Positions 45,628 through 54,605 are shown, counted from the stretch's first letter. The stretch is DNA of 64,000 nucleotides from Paenibacillus sp. FSL R5-0345 (GCF_000758585.1 NZ_CP009281.1:5270001-5334000), one strand, 5' to 3'. Translations and numbers: made by a program. The notes: generated by a model from the sequence alone, not told the origin.

Positions 45628-45669
45628 GTTTTGGGTTCTTTTCTTGAAAAAAAATGCTCTGTACGGAAA

Positions 45670-45719
45670 TAAAAAAAAACGCCACTTGTGTCTTCCTTTA
45701 CAGGAGAACACAAGTCGCG
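45670..45719 (-). terminator. Terminator after obg
   Basis: An ACTTGTGT/ACACAAGT stem with flanking pairs is followed on the minus strand by nine T residues, about 20 bases after the obg stop. Confidence 0.8.
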
Positions 45720-45738
45720 CTTTGTAATCAGCTAAATA

Positions 45739-47049
45739 TTAATAGTAACTACTACTCTCTACGAACTCGAATTCGAACTCACCAATACGGACAATAGTCC
45801 CCTCTACAGCTCCACGTTTACGAAGCTCTGCATCTACACCCATATGCCGCAAAGTCCGGGCGAGCTTTAGAATCGCATCATGTGTGCTAAGCTGCATACG
45901 TTTCAACATTTTCTCGATACGAGGGCTGTTGACCACATATGTTTCATTATCACGTGTAATCGTGAATGAGTTATCATCTTCCGCTTCTAGCTTATAAACC
46001 TTACGTTCAGTTGTACCTGATACGTCTTCAACTACCGGTGCCACCGGAATACTATCAAGAATATCCGTTGCACGATATAACAGTTCCTGAACACCCTGAC
46101 GAGTAAGCGAGGAGATTGGCATAATCTCAAGATCCGGACGCACCTCAGCTACGCGTTCTCGGAAAGCGATGAGATTCTCCTCTGACGCTGGCATATCCAT
46201 TTTATTTGCAGCCACGATCTGAGGACGATCAATTAGAGCCGCATTATATTGCTTCAGCTCGTCATTAATGAGAACCCAATCCTCGAAGGGATCACGCCCC
46301 TCTGAACCAGACATATCCACTACGTGAATAATGATCCGTGTACGTTCAACGTGACGTAGGAATTCATGACCAAGCCCTATGCCTTCACTAGCTCCCTCAA
46401 TTAATCCTGGCAGATCTGCCATTACAAAGCTTCGTCCATCCCCAACATCTACTACTCCTAAGTTCGGTGTAATTGTAGTGAAATGGTATGCGCCAATCTT
46501 TGGTTGAGCTGCGGATACGACCGACAGTAGCGTAGATTTGCCTACACTCGGGAAGCCTACAAGTCCCACATCAGCCATAACCTTAAGTTCCATAACAATA
46601 TACCGCTCTTGACCCTCTTCGCCGTTCTCTGCTAGCTCTGGAGCCTTATTAGCTGCTGTGGCAAAACGAGAATTCCCACGACCCCCACGACCCCCACGGG
46701 CAACAACAACTTGCTGACCATGACGAGTCAAATCGGCGATGATCTCTTGTGTATCATCGTCAATTAATATGGTTCCAGGTGGAATCCGCACGATCATATG
46801 ATCAGCGTTCGCCCCATGCTGACTTCTGTTACGTCCTTTAATCCCTTTGTCCGCTTTAAAATGGCGCTGATAACGGAAATCCATCAGCGTACGCAAGCCC
46901 TCATCTACGCGGAAGATAACGTCGCCACCACGGCCACCGTCACCACCTGCTGGACCACCATCCGGTACATACTTTTCCCGACGAAATGCAACGATACCAT
47001 CCCCGCCGTCTCCGCCCTTAACATAAATCTTAGCTTTATCTACGAACAT
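45739..47049 (-). CDS. obg: GTPase Obg
   Basis: A 436-residue Obg/CgtA GTPase, which acts in late assembly of the large ribosomal subunit and in Bacillus is also needed for stress and sporulation signalling. The glycine-rich Obg fold is N-terminal (YVKGGDGGDGIVAFRREKYV). The GTPase domain shows G1 GFPSVGKSTLL, G3 DLPGLIEGA and G4 NKMD. A C-terminal OCT domain of about 70 residues (YKLEAEDDNSFTITRDNET) completes the Gram-positive form. AGGAAGGTG lies upstream of the ATG. It follows spo0B by 15 bases, as in Bacillus, and is closed by a terminator. Confidence 0.97.
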   Translation of the reverse strand: MFVDKAKIYVKGGDGGDGIVAFRREKYVPDGGPAGGDGGRGGDVIFRVDEGLRTLMDFRYQRHFKADKGIKGRNRSQHGANADHMIVRIPPGTILIDDDTQEIIADLTRHGQQVVVARGGRGGRGNSRFATAANKAPELAENGEEGQERYIVMELKVMADVGLVGFPSVGKSTLLSVVSAAQPKIGAYHFTTITPNLGVVDVGDGRSFVMADLPGLIEGASEGIGLGHEFLRHVERTRIIIHVVDMSGSEGRDPFEDWVLINDELKQYNAALIDRPQIVAANKMDMPASEENLIAFRERVAEVRPDLEIMPISSLTRQGVQELLYRATDILDSIPVAPVVEDVSGTTERKVYKLEAEDDNSFTITRDNETYVVNSPRIEKMLKRMQLSTHDAILKLARTLRHMGVDAELRKRGAVEGTIVRIGEFEFEFVESSSYY

Positions 47050-47064
47050 TAATGTTCACCTTCC

Positions 47065-47805
47065 TCACATTTCAAGCGGCAACCGCAGTTCTACATAAGC
47101 CTTACTAGGCTTAAACTGCTCCGCTTTCATGATTTTTCCTTGTACTATATTATAAATTTGCCCTTTGAGCTGCTCGGGATTGCCATGCTCTCCCTCACCT
47201 TCGAAGGAGATAAGAATGTCTCCTCCATCCTGAATAAAGCCAAGACGCAGCTTGCGCGTTTCTCCCTGGGGAGCCAGTCCGTTATATTGATAAGCCCGTA
47301 CGGTCTGCATAATCACTGAAGTCAGCTCATCTCCTGCTTCCCGGTTTAGCTTGTCCTCCAGCTGCAATCCTTCCTCCACTTGAACTTCCAGTTCCAGACT
47401 AGTCCGGTAAGTTCGGAAAGATTGGATAAAAAAGACCAATGAAGGAATGCCCAGCTTAGCGATACGACTATCAAGCGCTATGCGCTCCTTTATTCTTTCC
47501 ACACACTCCACGGATTTATCAGGTTTTCCAAGCTGAATATATCCGTAAAGAATCTGCAAATCGTTCATCCAATCATGACGATGATGATTCAGTGTCCGAA
47601 TCGCCGCCTGTTGCAGAGTGTTCTCTTGTATGCGCAGTTCCCGTTCCCAATGACGCTGATTCCAAATGAAACTAAAGGCAACTATTACCGCTACCCAAAT
47701 TCCAAGCAACAGACACGTCAAAAGGGAGGTATGCCAATACACGAGTCCTAAAGGAAGCATTACGGATAACATGACTGCCCAGATTGCACTTTTCCAGGAT
47801 TTCAT
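47065..47805 (-). CDS. spo0B: Sporulation phosphotransferase Spo0B-like
   Basis: A 246-residue protein with two N-terminal hydrophobic segments (about residues 7-52), then LNHHRHDWMNDLQILYGYIQ. In that block the first His of the RHDWMND motif is expected to accept the phosphate. In Bacillus, Spo0B relays phosphate from Spo0F to Spo0A. The C-terminal half is a degenerate kinase-like domain without clear ATP-binding boxes. Membrane segments are absent in B. subtilis Spo0B but are seen in Paenibacillus-type homologs as far as I recall. ATG 47805 follows GGGGAG; a frame to 47832 lacks a ribosome site. Position between rpmA and obg supports the call. Confidence 0.85.
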   Translation of the reverse strand: MKSWKSAIWAVMLSVMLPLGLVYWHTSLLTCLLLGIWVAVIVAFSFIWNQRHWERELRIQENTLQQAAIRTLNHHRHDWMNDLQILYGYIQLGKPDKSVECVERIKERIALDSRIAKLGIPSLVFFIQSFRTYRTSLELEVQVEEGLQLEDKLNREAGDELTSVIMQTVRAYQYNGLAPQGETRKLRLGFIQDGGDILISFEGEGEHGNPEQLKGQIYNIVQGKIMKAEQFKPSKAYVELRLPLEM

Positions 47806-48023
47806 TCTTTCTCCCCGTCCCTCAGTTCGCAAAATTCATGACTTTGTTTAGAATATTACCTCATCAATTACCATTTCCTAGTATAACACAGCAGTTCCCT
47901 GTAGTTCACCAGAGATAACCATGAGTATTTTACATATGTTTAAGGATGTTCATGCTTTCTTAAAACTCTGAAGGTATGTTTCTAAAGTGCTCAAAGAGGT
48001 TTCACAAACGATTCTGAATATTC

Positions 48024-48057
48024 TACAAAAAAGCCTCCGGCACTCATGCCGGAGGCT
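48024..48057 (-). terminator. Terminator after rpmA
   Basis: A perfect 11-bp stem, AGCCTCCGGCA (48032-48042) / TGCCGGAGGCT (48047-48057), is followed on the minus strand by six T residues. The stretch 47833-48023 before spo0B shows no gene. Confidence 0.88.
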
Positions 48058-48084
48058 TCTACATGCAAATATGGTTCCGTAAGC

Positions 48085-48396
48085 TTACGCTTCCAGTGCC
48101 GCTGCTACCGGAGCGACATCAACTGGGTATACGCTCACTTTTTTGCGATCGCGGCCCCAACGTTCGAACTTCACTACGCCATCCACCAATGCGAACAACG
48201 TATCATCTTTACCGATGCCTACGTTAGTGCCTGGGTGAATTTTTGTTCCGCGTTGACGAACCAAGATGTTACCGCCGGTTACTGCTTGACCGTCAGCACG
48301 TTTCACGCCAAGACGTTTGGAATGGGAATCCCGTCCGTTTTTTGTGGAACCTACACCTTTTTTCGATGCGAACAATTGAAGATTCAATTTCAACAT
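48085..48396 (-). CDS. rpmA: Ribosomal protein L27 with cleavable N-terminal extension
   Basis: A 103-residue L27, which reaches the peptidyl-transferase centre of the 50S subunit. The body has GVKRADGQAVTGGNILVRQR. Before the mature start lies the Firmicute-type extension MLKLNLQLFA, which the protease Prp removes in Staphylococcus and relatives; here prp is the neighbouring gene. AAGGAGG precedes the ATG. It is the last gene of the rplU-prp-rpmA unit. Confidence 0.97.
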   Translation of the reverse strand: MLKLNLQLFASKKGVGSTKNGRDSHSKRLGVKRADGQAVTGGNILVRQRGTKIHPGTNVGIGKDDTLFALVDGVVKFERWGRDRKKVSVYPVDVAPVAAALEA

Positions 48397-48413
48397 GTTG
48401 TCAACCTCCTTCT

Positions 48414-48749
48414 TTAAATATTTACTTGCTCTATTTGAAGATACTTTCCGTATGATTCTGCGATATCATTTAGCATCACGACCATGGATTCAAGCAACAA
48501 TTGCACCTTCGCGGAAGTATCGAAATCATCAATGGAACTTAATGTTCCACTTAGGAATCCGTTCTTCATGGATGTATCCATGGAGATTCCGGTCAATGTC
48601 TCAATCGAATTGACGGTTCCAACCGTTACGGCCGAAACTCCGGCACATACGATATCTTCGCCACGCTTTGCATAACCCGCGTGCCCTTTTACCTCAAAGC
48701 CAACGATAGTCCCTAGATCCGAAGATCGTGTAATCCGTACGTTAATCAT
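48414..48749 (-). CDS. prp: Ribosomal-processing cysteine protease Prp
   Basis: A 111-residue Prp (YsxB) family cysteine protease that trims the N-terminus of L27. The catalytic His is in GHAGYAKRG and the Cys in GEDIVCAGVSA, the family signature. It lies between rplU and rpmA, the standard place in Firmicutes, with 12 and 17 bases to its neighbours. Presence of the matching L27 extension supports activity. Confidence 0.95.
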   Translation of the reverse strand: MINVRITRSSDLGTIVGFEVKGHAGYAKRGEDIVCAGVSAVTVGTVNSIETLTGISMDTSMKNGFLSGTLSSIDDFDTSAKVQLLLESMVVMLNDIAESYGKYLQIEQVNI

Positions 48750-48761
48750 TCACGCACCTTC

Positions 48762-49073
48762 TTACGCTTGAATCTTCTCGATAGTTACTTTCGTGTACGG
48801 TTGACGATGGCCTTGTTTCTTGTGGTAGTTCTTCTTAGGTTTGTATTTGTAAACTACAACCTTAGCGCCTTTACCATGTTTCTCGACTTTAGCTGTTACA
48901 GACGCGCCGCTTACGAGCGGAGTTCCTGCAGTCAGACCACCTTCGTTAGAAACAGCCAATACACGGTCAAAAGTTACACTTGCGCCGTCTTCAGCTTCCA
49001 ACTTCTCAATGAACAAAACATCGCCCTCTTGGACTTTGTATTGTTTACCGCCAGTTTCGATAATTGCATACAT
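48762..49073 (-). CDS. rplU: Ribosomal protein L21
   Basis: A 103-residue L21 of the 50S subunit. The N-terminus MYAIIETGGKQYKVQEGD and the C-terminal KKNYHKKQGHRQPYTKV are diagnostic. AGGAGG lies about 8 bases before the ATG. It is the first gene of the rplU-prp-rpmA unit, behind a structured leader. Confidence 0.97.
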   Translation of the reverse strand: MYAIIETGGKQYKVQEGDVLFIEKLEAEDGASVTFDRVLAVSNEGGLTAGTPLVSGASVTAKVEKHGKGAKVVVYKYKPKKNYHKKQGHRQPYTKVTIEKIQA

Positions 49074-49084
49074 TTTACTTGCAC

Positions 49085-49205
49085 CTCCTCATGTCTCAGA
49101 CTCGCCTAGTCTAGGTGGCAGATTCCCGTGGGAACTGCACTTATGTACCCGATCGGAGCGGTTACAGCATGTGCAGGACCGAATGAATCAAACACATACT
49201 TGAAG
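49085..49205 (-). promoter_or_regulatory. Structured leader of rplU (L21 leader candidate)
   Basis: The 160 bases between rng and rplU hold no gene but fold well on the minus strand. TGCAC/GTGCA closes a stem around CCGATCGG, then come CAGTTCCC/GGGAATCTG and AGACT/AGTCT hairpins. Position and size fit the known L21 leader of Firmicutes, thought to mediate feedback by L21; I did not verify the consensus. Confidence 0.55.
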
Positions 49206-49235
49206 ATATTATCATACTTATCGCCTATCGTCAAC

Positions 49236-50477
49236 TCATTCCATCCATTCTCCAACTTTCCCAGTCCCTCCGCAGCACTGACAAAGGATAGGTGCGAAGC
49301 TGGCTGAATCATGTCTTGCCTTCTTCCGGGTCATCTCGAGGAGTCCAAGTCTTGTCCAACCGAGAATATGTGTTTTGGTTCGATCCCTGCAGATCACCTT
49401 CTCCAGCCGTTCAGTAACCATTTTACGATGTATTTCTTCCTCCATGTCAATAAAATCGACAATAATGATTCCGCCCGTATCTCGCAAACGGATCAGACGA
49501 CCAATTTCCTCAGCCGCAAGCATATTAGTATTCGTCACCGTCTCTTCAAGCGATGCTCCTCCAATGTATTGGGCAGTGTTAACGTCAATAACGGTGAGCG
49601 CCTCCGTTTCATCCCAGATCATTGTTGCTCCGCCCTCCAGTGTGATCTTGCGACTGAAGCTTTTGTGCAGCTGTTCCTGAATTCCATACGCTGTAAAAAT
49701 GGACTCCGATCCATTATATAAACTTACAGGCTTGTACCCATCAGGTGCCATGTCATCCAGAAATGCCGTGGCTTCTTTAACTGCGGCAGGAGAATCTATA
49801 ATCAACTGATCTCGCTGCGGATTAAATGCATCTCTAATGAAGCGCTGAACAATACTAAGATCACGATGCAACAGTGCCGGAGCTTCTGCAGTTTGCGCCC
49901 GACGTGTAATGTTATCCCATTGTGCACGTAAAAATGAAAGATCACCTTCCACCGCTTCATGCGGCTCGTCTTGAGAGACAGTCCGCATAATAAGCCCTTC
50001 TTCTTTCATGCGCAGACGTTCGCCGATTCCTTTGAGCCGGCTACGTTCTGCATCGCGACTTATTTTTTTGGATACCCCGACATAATCAGCAAAAGGCATA
50101 TACACCATCCAGCGACCTGGCAATGTATAATGTGTGGTTACACGGGCCCCCTTACCGCCACTTGGCTCTTTTCTTACTTGTACAACAATATCCTGACCAG
50201 GCTGTAAAAGCGTCTCAATAGAAGGCTTCACATCCGGCTGTTTATCCAAATGAGGGTGCAATACATCATCAACATATAAAAAAGCATTCTTCTTCTGTCC
50301 GATGTCAACAAAAGCAGCCTGCATACCTGGAAGTACGTTAATCACACGGCCTTTGTAGTAACTTCCGACCAGCCCTTGCTGCTGATCGCGCTCAGCCGCG
50401 TACTCCACAAGCCTTCCGTTCTCCAGAAGAGCCATTCGGGTAATGTGCTGCGTGCAGTGAACGATCATCTGTTTCAT
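49236..50477 (-). CDS. rng: Ribonuclease G/E family endoribonuclease
   Basis: A 413-residue Rne/Rng-type endoribonuclease, cutting single-stranded RNA in rRNA maturation and mRNA decay. The N-terminal S1 domain (YYKGRVINVLPGMQAAFVDI) is followed by the DNase I-like catalytic part with the metal-binding aspartates in LTVIDVNTAQY and IIVDFIDMEEE. The zinc-link cysteines lie in ILCQCCGGTGKV. It lacks the long scaffold of E. coli RNase E. ATG 50477 has AGAGGTGA just upstream; a frame to 50501 has no ribosome site. B. subtilis lacks this gene at the equivalent place, between spoIVFB and rplU. Confidence 0.93.
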   Translation of the reverse strand: MKQMIVHCTQHITRMALLENGRLVEYAAERDQQQGLVGSYYKGRVINVLPGMQAAFVDIGQKKNAFLYVDDVLHPHLDKQPDVKPSIETLLQPGQDIVVQVRKEPSGGKGARVTTHYTLPGRWMVYMPFADYVGVSKKISRDAERSRLKGIGERLRMKEEGLIMRTVSQDEPHEAVEGDLSFLRAQWDNITRRAQTAEAPALLHRDLSIVQRFIRDAFNPQRDQLIIDSPAAVKEATAFLDDMAPDGYKPVSLYNGSESIFTAYGIQEQLHKSFSRKITLEGGATMIWDETEALTVIDVNTAQYIGGASLEETVTNTNMLAAEEIGRLIRLRDTGGIIIVDFIDMEEEIHRKMVTERLEKVICRDRTKTHILGWTRLGLLEMTRKKARHDSASFAPILCQCCGGTGKVGEWME

Positions 50478-50536
50478 GGCTTCACCTCTGGTTTCGTTCA
50501 TTCATTGATTACTTGCTCATTCTCTGCATAAATACA

Positions 50537-51403
50537 CTACATTCCGAAGTAAGTAGATATTAAGCGCTGTTCCGGCACAACAGCAACAACATTTCCTTTG
50601 CCGTTTAATACATAGATAAAATGATATTGATTACGTTTAAATAGACGCAATATAGCATCTAAAGGTTTCGCCGATAAGGCAACAATTGGACGAGCCACAC
50701 TACCTGTCCGCAAATGATACTCGTAGACAGCCTCCCTATTCATCAAAAATGCAACGAATCGGTACGGTAAATTTCGATGATCCGTAAGATTTGAATACAG
50801 CAGAAAGGCACCGATCATGACCATATTCAGCCTGAGTCCTCCACCCGCTCCAAGGGGCAGTAGCGCATAAACAATCACAAGAACACTTGCAGCAACACTA
50901 ATTCGTCCGCTCCACAGCAAAGTATAGTAATAAGGAAGGAATAGACTCACTGTCGCTTGAAGTACTTTGCCTCCGTCAAGTGGGAGAACAGGCACTAGAT
51001 TAAAGAGTGCAATAATTGCATTGGCATTTATGAAATAGGTTAAAAATTCCTGATTGCCGTAACCTGCCTGCTGAAGCCCAAGAGCCATAACAATCATGAT
51101 TCCATTTTGCAGCGGACCGGCAAGTGCAATGCCAATCTCACGACTAGCTGTAAGCCGCCCATGATCTTCAATAACCGCAACGCCACCAAACGGAAGAAGC
51201 TGAACCGACTTGACGGTAACACCAACCAGAAGGGCAGCCACCACATGTCCTAATTCATGTATGAGGACGATCGTAAATAAAGTCAGCAGCTCCAGAAATT
51301 GTCCTGTGAGTACAGAGAACAACATGATGATTACGAACAATGGATGTAGTGACAAATCGATCCCTAAGATCCTAATCAAACGATACCACTTCTGTAGGAT
51401 CAA
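50537..51403 (-). CDS. spoIVFB: Intramembrane metalloprotease SpoIVFB
   Basis: A 288-residue site-2-type protease of family M50. In Bacillus it sits in the outer forespore membrane and releases active sigma-K from pro-sigma-K. The zinc motif is HELGHVVA in the second hydrophobic segment, and the third ligand is in PVLPLDGGKVLQ. About six membrane segments precede a C-terminal CBS-like tail (SAKPLDAILRLFKRNQYHFI). The start is uncertain: the frame opens at TTG 51403, which overlaps the spoIVFA end by 32 bases, and no clear ribosome site fits any start. The overlap argues for coupled translation with spoIVFA, which holds the protease in check. Confidence 0.9.
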   Translation of the reverse strand: MILQKWYRLIRILGIDLSLHPLFVIIMLFSVLTGQFLELLTLFTIVLIHELGHVVAALLVGVTVKSVQLLPFGGVAVIEDHGRLTASREIGIALAGPLQNGIMIVMALGLQQAGYGNQEFLTYFINANAIIALFNLVPVLPLDGGKVLQATVSLFLPYYYTLLWSGRISVAASVLVIVYALLPLGAGGGLRLNMVMIGAFLLYSNLTDHRNLPYRFVAFLMNREAVYEYHLRTGSVARPIVALSAKPLDAILRLFKRNQYHFIYVLNGKGNVVAVVPEQRLISTYFGM

Positions 51404-52235
51404 TATAAGTCTTGTCTTTCATCACGGCAAAAAACAGCGTTGGTGCTGAGGAGCCCTCTTTCTCCAGCATCCAGCCAAGTGAATCTCCGCTTTGAATCCA
51501 GTCATCTATCTCCAGCTTGGTGCCGCTTAAATGTCCGTATTCTGCTGTAATTCCTCCAGAATGCTGGACCGCAATTCGAATTCCTCCGTCCAATTCTTTG
51601 GATATGGAAAGAACGCGTCCCATGTCTATACTCTTCACCGTCACATTTAAGGTTGAATCGAGTTGAGGCATAATTTCAACACCTTTTAACGTGGATGCAA
51701 AAGGCTCCACAATGCTCCCGGCTACCGGAGCGCTAAGCTCATGATGAGCCGCTGCCTTTTGAGCAGGTTCATCTTTATCCCCAAATATCGGTATGAACGC
51801 TGGTGCACCGTTAAAATTCTCCTCATACCAGACCCGCACTGCTGTGAAATCCATGTCATTGCTCAAGGCATCACTCACAAAAGCTTGAACTTTATAGGAC
51901 CATGGCTGGTGAATTGTAAATACTCCCCACACCGCTCCAAACACTAGCACGCTGGCTACGACCCTTCGAATAAAGCCGGAAAAAAAATTAGAACCCCCTC
52001 CACCAGGTTCCTCCCAGCCCCCACGTCTCTCTTTCCACATCACCTCTGGATCAGGCTCTATAGAGGATTGCTCATCATTCCCCTTAAATCCCGCTCCCCA
52101 TTCTCTGAAGCTCGTACTCTTTTCGGGCATAACGAATAACGGAGCTGCCTCCGCTGTTTCTATATCTGGGATTTCTTCCAACAAACTGCGAATACGCTCC
52201 TTGCGGCGATTCTTGATATCTGATTTCAGATCCAT
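51372..52235 (-). CDS. spoIVFA: Stage IV sporulation protein SpoIVFA
   Basis: A 287-residue membrane protein that in Bacillus anchors and inhibits SpoIVFB until the forespore signal arrives. A cytoplasmic N-terminal part of about 85 residues leads to one membrane segment (RRVVASVLVFGAVWGVFTI). A LytM/M23-like extracellular domain follows (VAGSIVEPF, then GGITAEYGHLSGT). In this domain the zinc ligands of active peptidases appear incomplete, as expected for a non-enzymatic regulator. ATG 52235 follows GGAGGG. It overlaps spoIVFB. Confidence 0.9.
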   Translation of the reverse strand: MDLKSDIKNRRKERIRSLLEEIPDIETAEAAPLFVMPEKSTSFREWGAGFKGNDEQSSIEPDPEVMWKERRGGWEEPGGGGSNFFSGFIRRVVASVLVFGAVWGVFTIHQPWSYKVQAFVSDALSNDMDFTAVRVWYEENFNGAPAFIPIFGDKDEPAQKAAAHHELSAPVAGSIVEPFASTLKGVEIMPQLDSTLNVTVKSIDMGRVLSISKELDGGIRIAVQHSGGITAEYGHLSGTKLEIDDWIQSGDSLGWMLEKEGSSAPTLFFAVMKDKTYIDPTEVVSFD

Positions 52236-52250
52236 ATTTATCCCTCCGGA

Positions 52251-52306
52251 CGGGCTTGTTTTACTTCCATTTTATGAAGCACGGAAGTCTCTTTAGAACA
52301 AGCCCG
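52251..52306 (-). repeat. Long hairpin just upstream of the spoIVFA ribosome site
   Basis: A perfect 10-bp stem CGGGCTTGTT (52251-52260) / AACAAGCCCG (52297-52306) encloses ACTTCC (52263-52268) / GGAAGT (52284-52289). It ends a few bases from the GGAGGG that starts spoIVFA. No T run follows, so it is more likely a leader structure than a terminator. Confidence 0.5.
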
Positions 52307-52367
52307 CCCAAGGCGGAGCACTTAAATCCCTGAAACGGTCAAATATTCTTATTTTCCCCAAAATAAA

Positions 52368-52398
52368 TCCCACCCCTTAGATTTCTCAAGTGGTGGGA
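52368..52398 (-). terminator. Second terminator behind the min operon
   Basis: A TCCCACC/GGTGGGA stem is followed on the minus strand by TTTATTTT. It lies behind the first terminator at 52430-52475, giving tandem stop signals between minD and spoIVFA. Confidence 0.55.
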
Positions 52399-52429
52399 CC
52401 GTTAATGCTTCTATAGTAAGATTGCTTGG

Positions 52430-52475
52430 CAAGCAAAAACGCATTCGGCGTCCTTATAAGGACGGTAAGCGTTTT
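52430..52475 (-). terminator. Terminator after minD
   Basis: An outer AAAACGC/GCGTTTT stem (52436-52442 with 52469-52475) encloses GTCCTTATAAGGAC, followed on the minus strand by TGCTT. It lies about 60 bases after the minD stop and marks the end of the DUF4321-maf-radC-mre-min transcript. Confidence 0.6.
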
Positions 52476-52535
52476 AGCGAGAAATATAAGACATAAAGTA
52501 TTGTGTGAAACTTATCTTTCTTATATTTTGCAAAA

Positions 52536-53330
52536 TTAAGCCATACCGAAAAACTTTTTAAATTTCTTAAATGCGCCCGGCTTCCGATCAAGCTGCATCA
52601 ATGGTACAGCATCGCCTAAAATTCGACGTGCAATATTGCGATAGGCAATAGCTGCTGACGAATCAGGATTCATAACTGTAGGCTCTCCACTATTTGCGGC
52701 TTTAATGACCAGTTCATCATCCGGAACAATTCCGATAAGGTCAATATTCAGCACCTGTAAAATATCCTCAATATCAAGCATATCCCCAGACTTTACAAGA
52801 CCTGGACGAATACGATTTACCACCAATTTTGGGGATTCCACATGCGACTGTTCAAGCAGTCCGATAATCCGATCCGCATCCCGCACAGCAGCATGCTCTG
52901 GTGTGGTAACTACGATCGCTTTATCCGCACCGGCAATCGCATTACGGAAGCCATGCTCAATCCCTGCTGGACAATCAATCAGAATATATTCATATTCCTT
53001 CTTCAGTTCGAGAATGATATCTTTTACTTGTTCAGGAGTGACAGACGTTTTATCCTTTGTTTGTGCTGCGGGCAGCATATACAGCTCATCAAAGCGTTTG
53101 TCTTTAACGAGTGCTTGATTTAAACGACAACGTCCCTCCGCTACATCCACAAGATCATAAATAATGCGATTCTCAAGCCCCATAACTACATCCAGATTAC
53201 GCAGTCCAATGTCGGTATCGACGAGACATACTTTTTTACCCTGCAGTGCAAGTGCGGTTCCAATATTGGCTGTTGTGGTTGTTTTGCCAACTCCGCCTTT
53301 GCCCGAGGTTACGACTATCGCTTCTCCCAT
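52536..53330 (-). CDS. minD: Septum site-determining ATPase MinD
   Basis: A 264-residue ParA/MinD-type ATPase that recruits MinC to the membrane and keeps division away from the cell poles. The deviant Walker A box is GKGGVGKTTTTANIG, and IDCPAGIEHGFRNAI is the switch II region. The C-terminal amphipathic helix FKKFKKFFGMA is the membrane-targeting sequence. AAAGGGG precedes the ATG. minC lies 5 bases upstream in the same operon. Confidence 0.97.
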   Translation of the reverse strand: MGEAIVVTSGKGGVGKTTTTANIGTALALQGKKVCLVDTDIGLRNLDVVMGLENRIIYDLVDVAEGRCRLNQALVKDKRFDELYMLPAAQTKDKTSVTPEQVKDIILELKKEYEYILIDCPAGIEHGFRNAIAGADKAIVVTTPEHAAVRDADRIIGLLEQSHVESPKLVVNRIRPGLVKSGDMLDIEDILQVLNIDLIGIVPDDELVIKAANSGEPTVMNPDSSAAIAYRNIARRILGDAVPLMQLDRKPGAFKKFKKFFGMA

Positions 53331-53335
53331 GGAGG

Positions 53336-53995
53336 CTACACCCCTTTAAACACATTTAAATCCTGACGTACTTTGACTAAATTATGAATTTTATCGATTT
53401 GCATAGCTCCGTTCGTTAAATATGCAAATTCCATACTGCTTTCACGGGTTTCCCACTCATCGGGAGGACGACTGATAATATCAGCAATTCTCAGTTGTGT
53501 CGGAGACATTAATGAAGCAGCGATAATTGCCTCTTCATTGCCATCTACTCCAGCATGCGCCATACCTCTAAGTGATCCTAGAATATAGATATCGCCTGAA
53601 CAGGTTATGGTCCCTCCTGGGTTCACATCTCCCAGATATAAAAGATTTCCATCATGGTGCAGCACCTGACCGGAACGAAGAATCCCGCTCATTAGAAACA
53701 ACGCGTCATTATCCTCACTGCCGGGTACTGGTAGCGCCTCTATGGAACGAATCAGTAGGTTTCCCTGTCCCTTCAGAATCTCCAGCACAGCTTCCTTATC
53801 TTCCTCAGTTACGAGACGATTGCCTAGCTTAATGTCCACATGTACAATCGGTCCAGTTAAAATATTTTGATGGCTGTGCTCCAGCTTATAGCGAAGCTCA
53901 CTCAGAAGATCTTCGAAGGGACATTTGTCGTCTAGCAGGAATATCAGGCCATCCTTGATGCCCTTAATCCTTACATGCTTGGATTTTACTGTCAT
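53336..53995 (-). CDS. minC: Septum site-determining protein MinC
   Basis: A 219-residue MinC, an inhibitor of FtsZ ring formation. The N-terminal half is the FtsZ-interacting domain (VRIKGIKDGLIFLLDDKCPF). The C-terminal half is the dimerising beta-helix that binds MinD (GDVNPGGTITCSGDIYILGS, RGMAHAG). It forms one transcription unit with mreBCD upstream and minD downstream. Confidence 0.95.
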   Translation of the reverse strand: MTVKSKHVRIKGIKDGLIFLLDDKCPFEDLLSELRYKLEHSHQNILTGPIVHVDIKLGNRLVTEEDKEAVLEILKGQGNLLIRSIEALPVPGSEDNDALFLMSGILRSGQVLHHDGNLLYLGDVNPGGTITCSGDIYILGSLRGMAHAGVDGNEEAIIAASLMSPTQLRIADIISRPPDEWETRESSMEFAYLTNGAMQIDKIHNLVKVRQDLNVFKGV

Positions 53996-54074
53996 ATGCC
54001 TGGCCCCCTATCCTCATTCATTCGTGCCGGGCCTCTTAAATTCCTGCTTTATCAAGAAAGAAATTAGAAGCTCT

Positions 54075-54605
54075 TTATGCTGCTTCTTCCGTACTCTTCT
54101 CTTTCTTGATCAGCTCAAGCTGGCGTCGTAACGGTATGTAGAGGATCAGAGCAATAGCAAAATGAAAGAGCATCGTTGGCAGCATATGATTCAAAATCGC
54201 CCAGCTATAAGGCTCCTGATTGAGATTAAATACACTATAAATACCAAATAACACGCTATCCTCTAGCAAGCTTCCGAGCAGAATCACAGTCATCATAAGA
54301 GGCAATGGAGCACGCGGGATCTGAAACAGAAGGCCGATTAAGTAAGCCGACAGACCCATCGCAAAGGAATGTGCTCCTAGAATTCTGCCATAAAAAACGA
54401 CATCATGTATCATTCCGAAGGATAGACCTAATATAAGGGCCGTATGACGATGATGGTATACAGCCACAAACAATAGTACAACGAACACTAGATTCGGAAT
54501 AATTCGCATCTGCCAAGCATCTGGAATCAGCCAAGGCAGAATGGTTCCCTCCAGAATAAACAAGAGGAACAGTAACAGAACAAGAACAGATCTGCGCATA
54601 TTCAC
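54075..54605 (-). CDS. mreD: Rod shape-determining protein MreD
   Basis: A 176-residue inner-membrane protein with about five or six hydrophobic segments filling its length (VLVLLLFLLFILEG onward). MreD is part of the elongasome that guides lateral wall synthesis. GTG 54605 is chosen as start: GGAGGAG lies 11 bases upstream, inside the mreC end, and the two genes share a base at the stop/start. An in-frame ATG lies at 54599. A Lys/Glu-rich tail (LIKKEKSTEEAA) is cytoplasmic. Confidence 0.9.
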   Translation of the reverse strand: MNMRRSVLVLLLFLLFILEGTILPWLIPDAWQMRIIPNLVFVVLLFVAVYHHRHTALILGLSFGMIHDVVFYGRILGAHSFAMGLSAYLIGLLFQIPRAPLPLMMTVILLGSLLEDSVLFGIYSVFNLNQEPYSWAILNHMLPTMLFHFAIALILYIPLRRQLELIKKEKSTEEAA

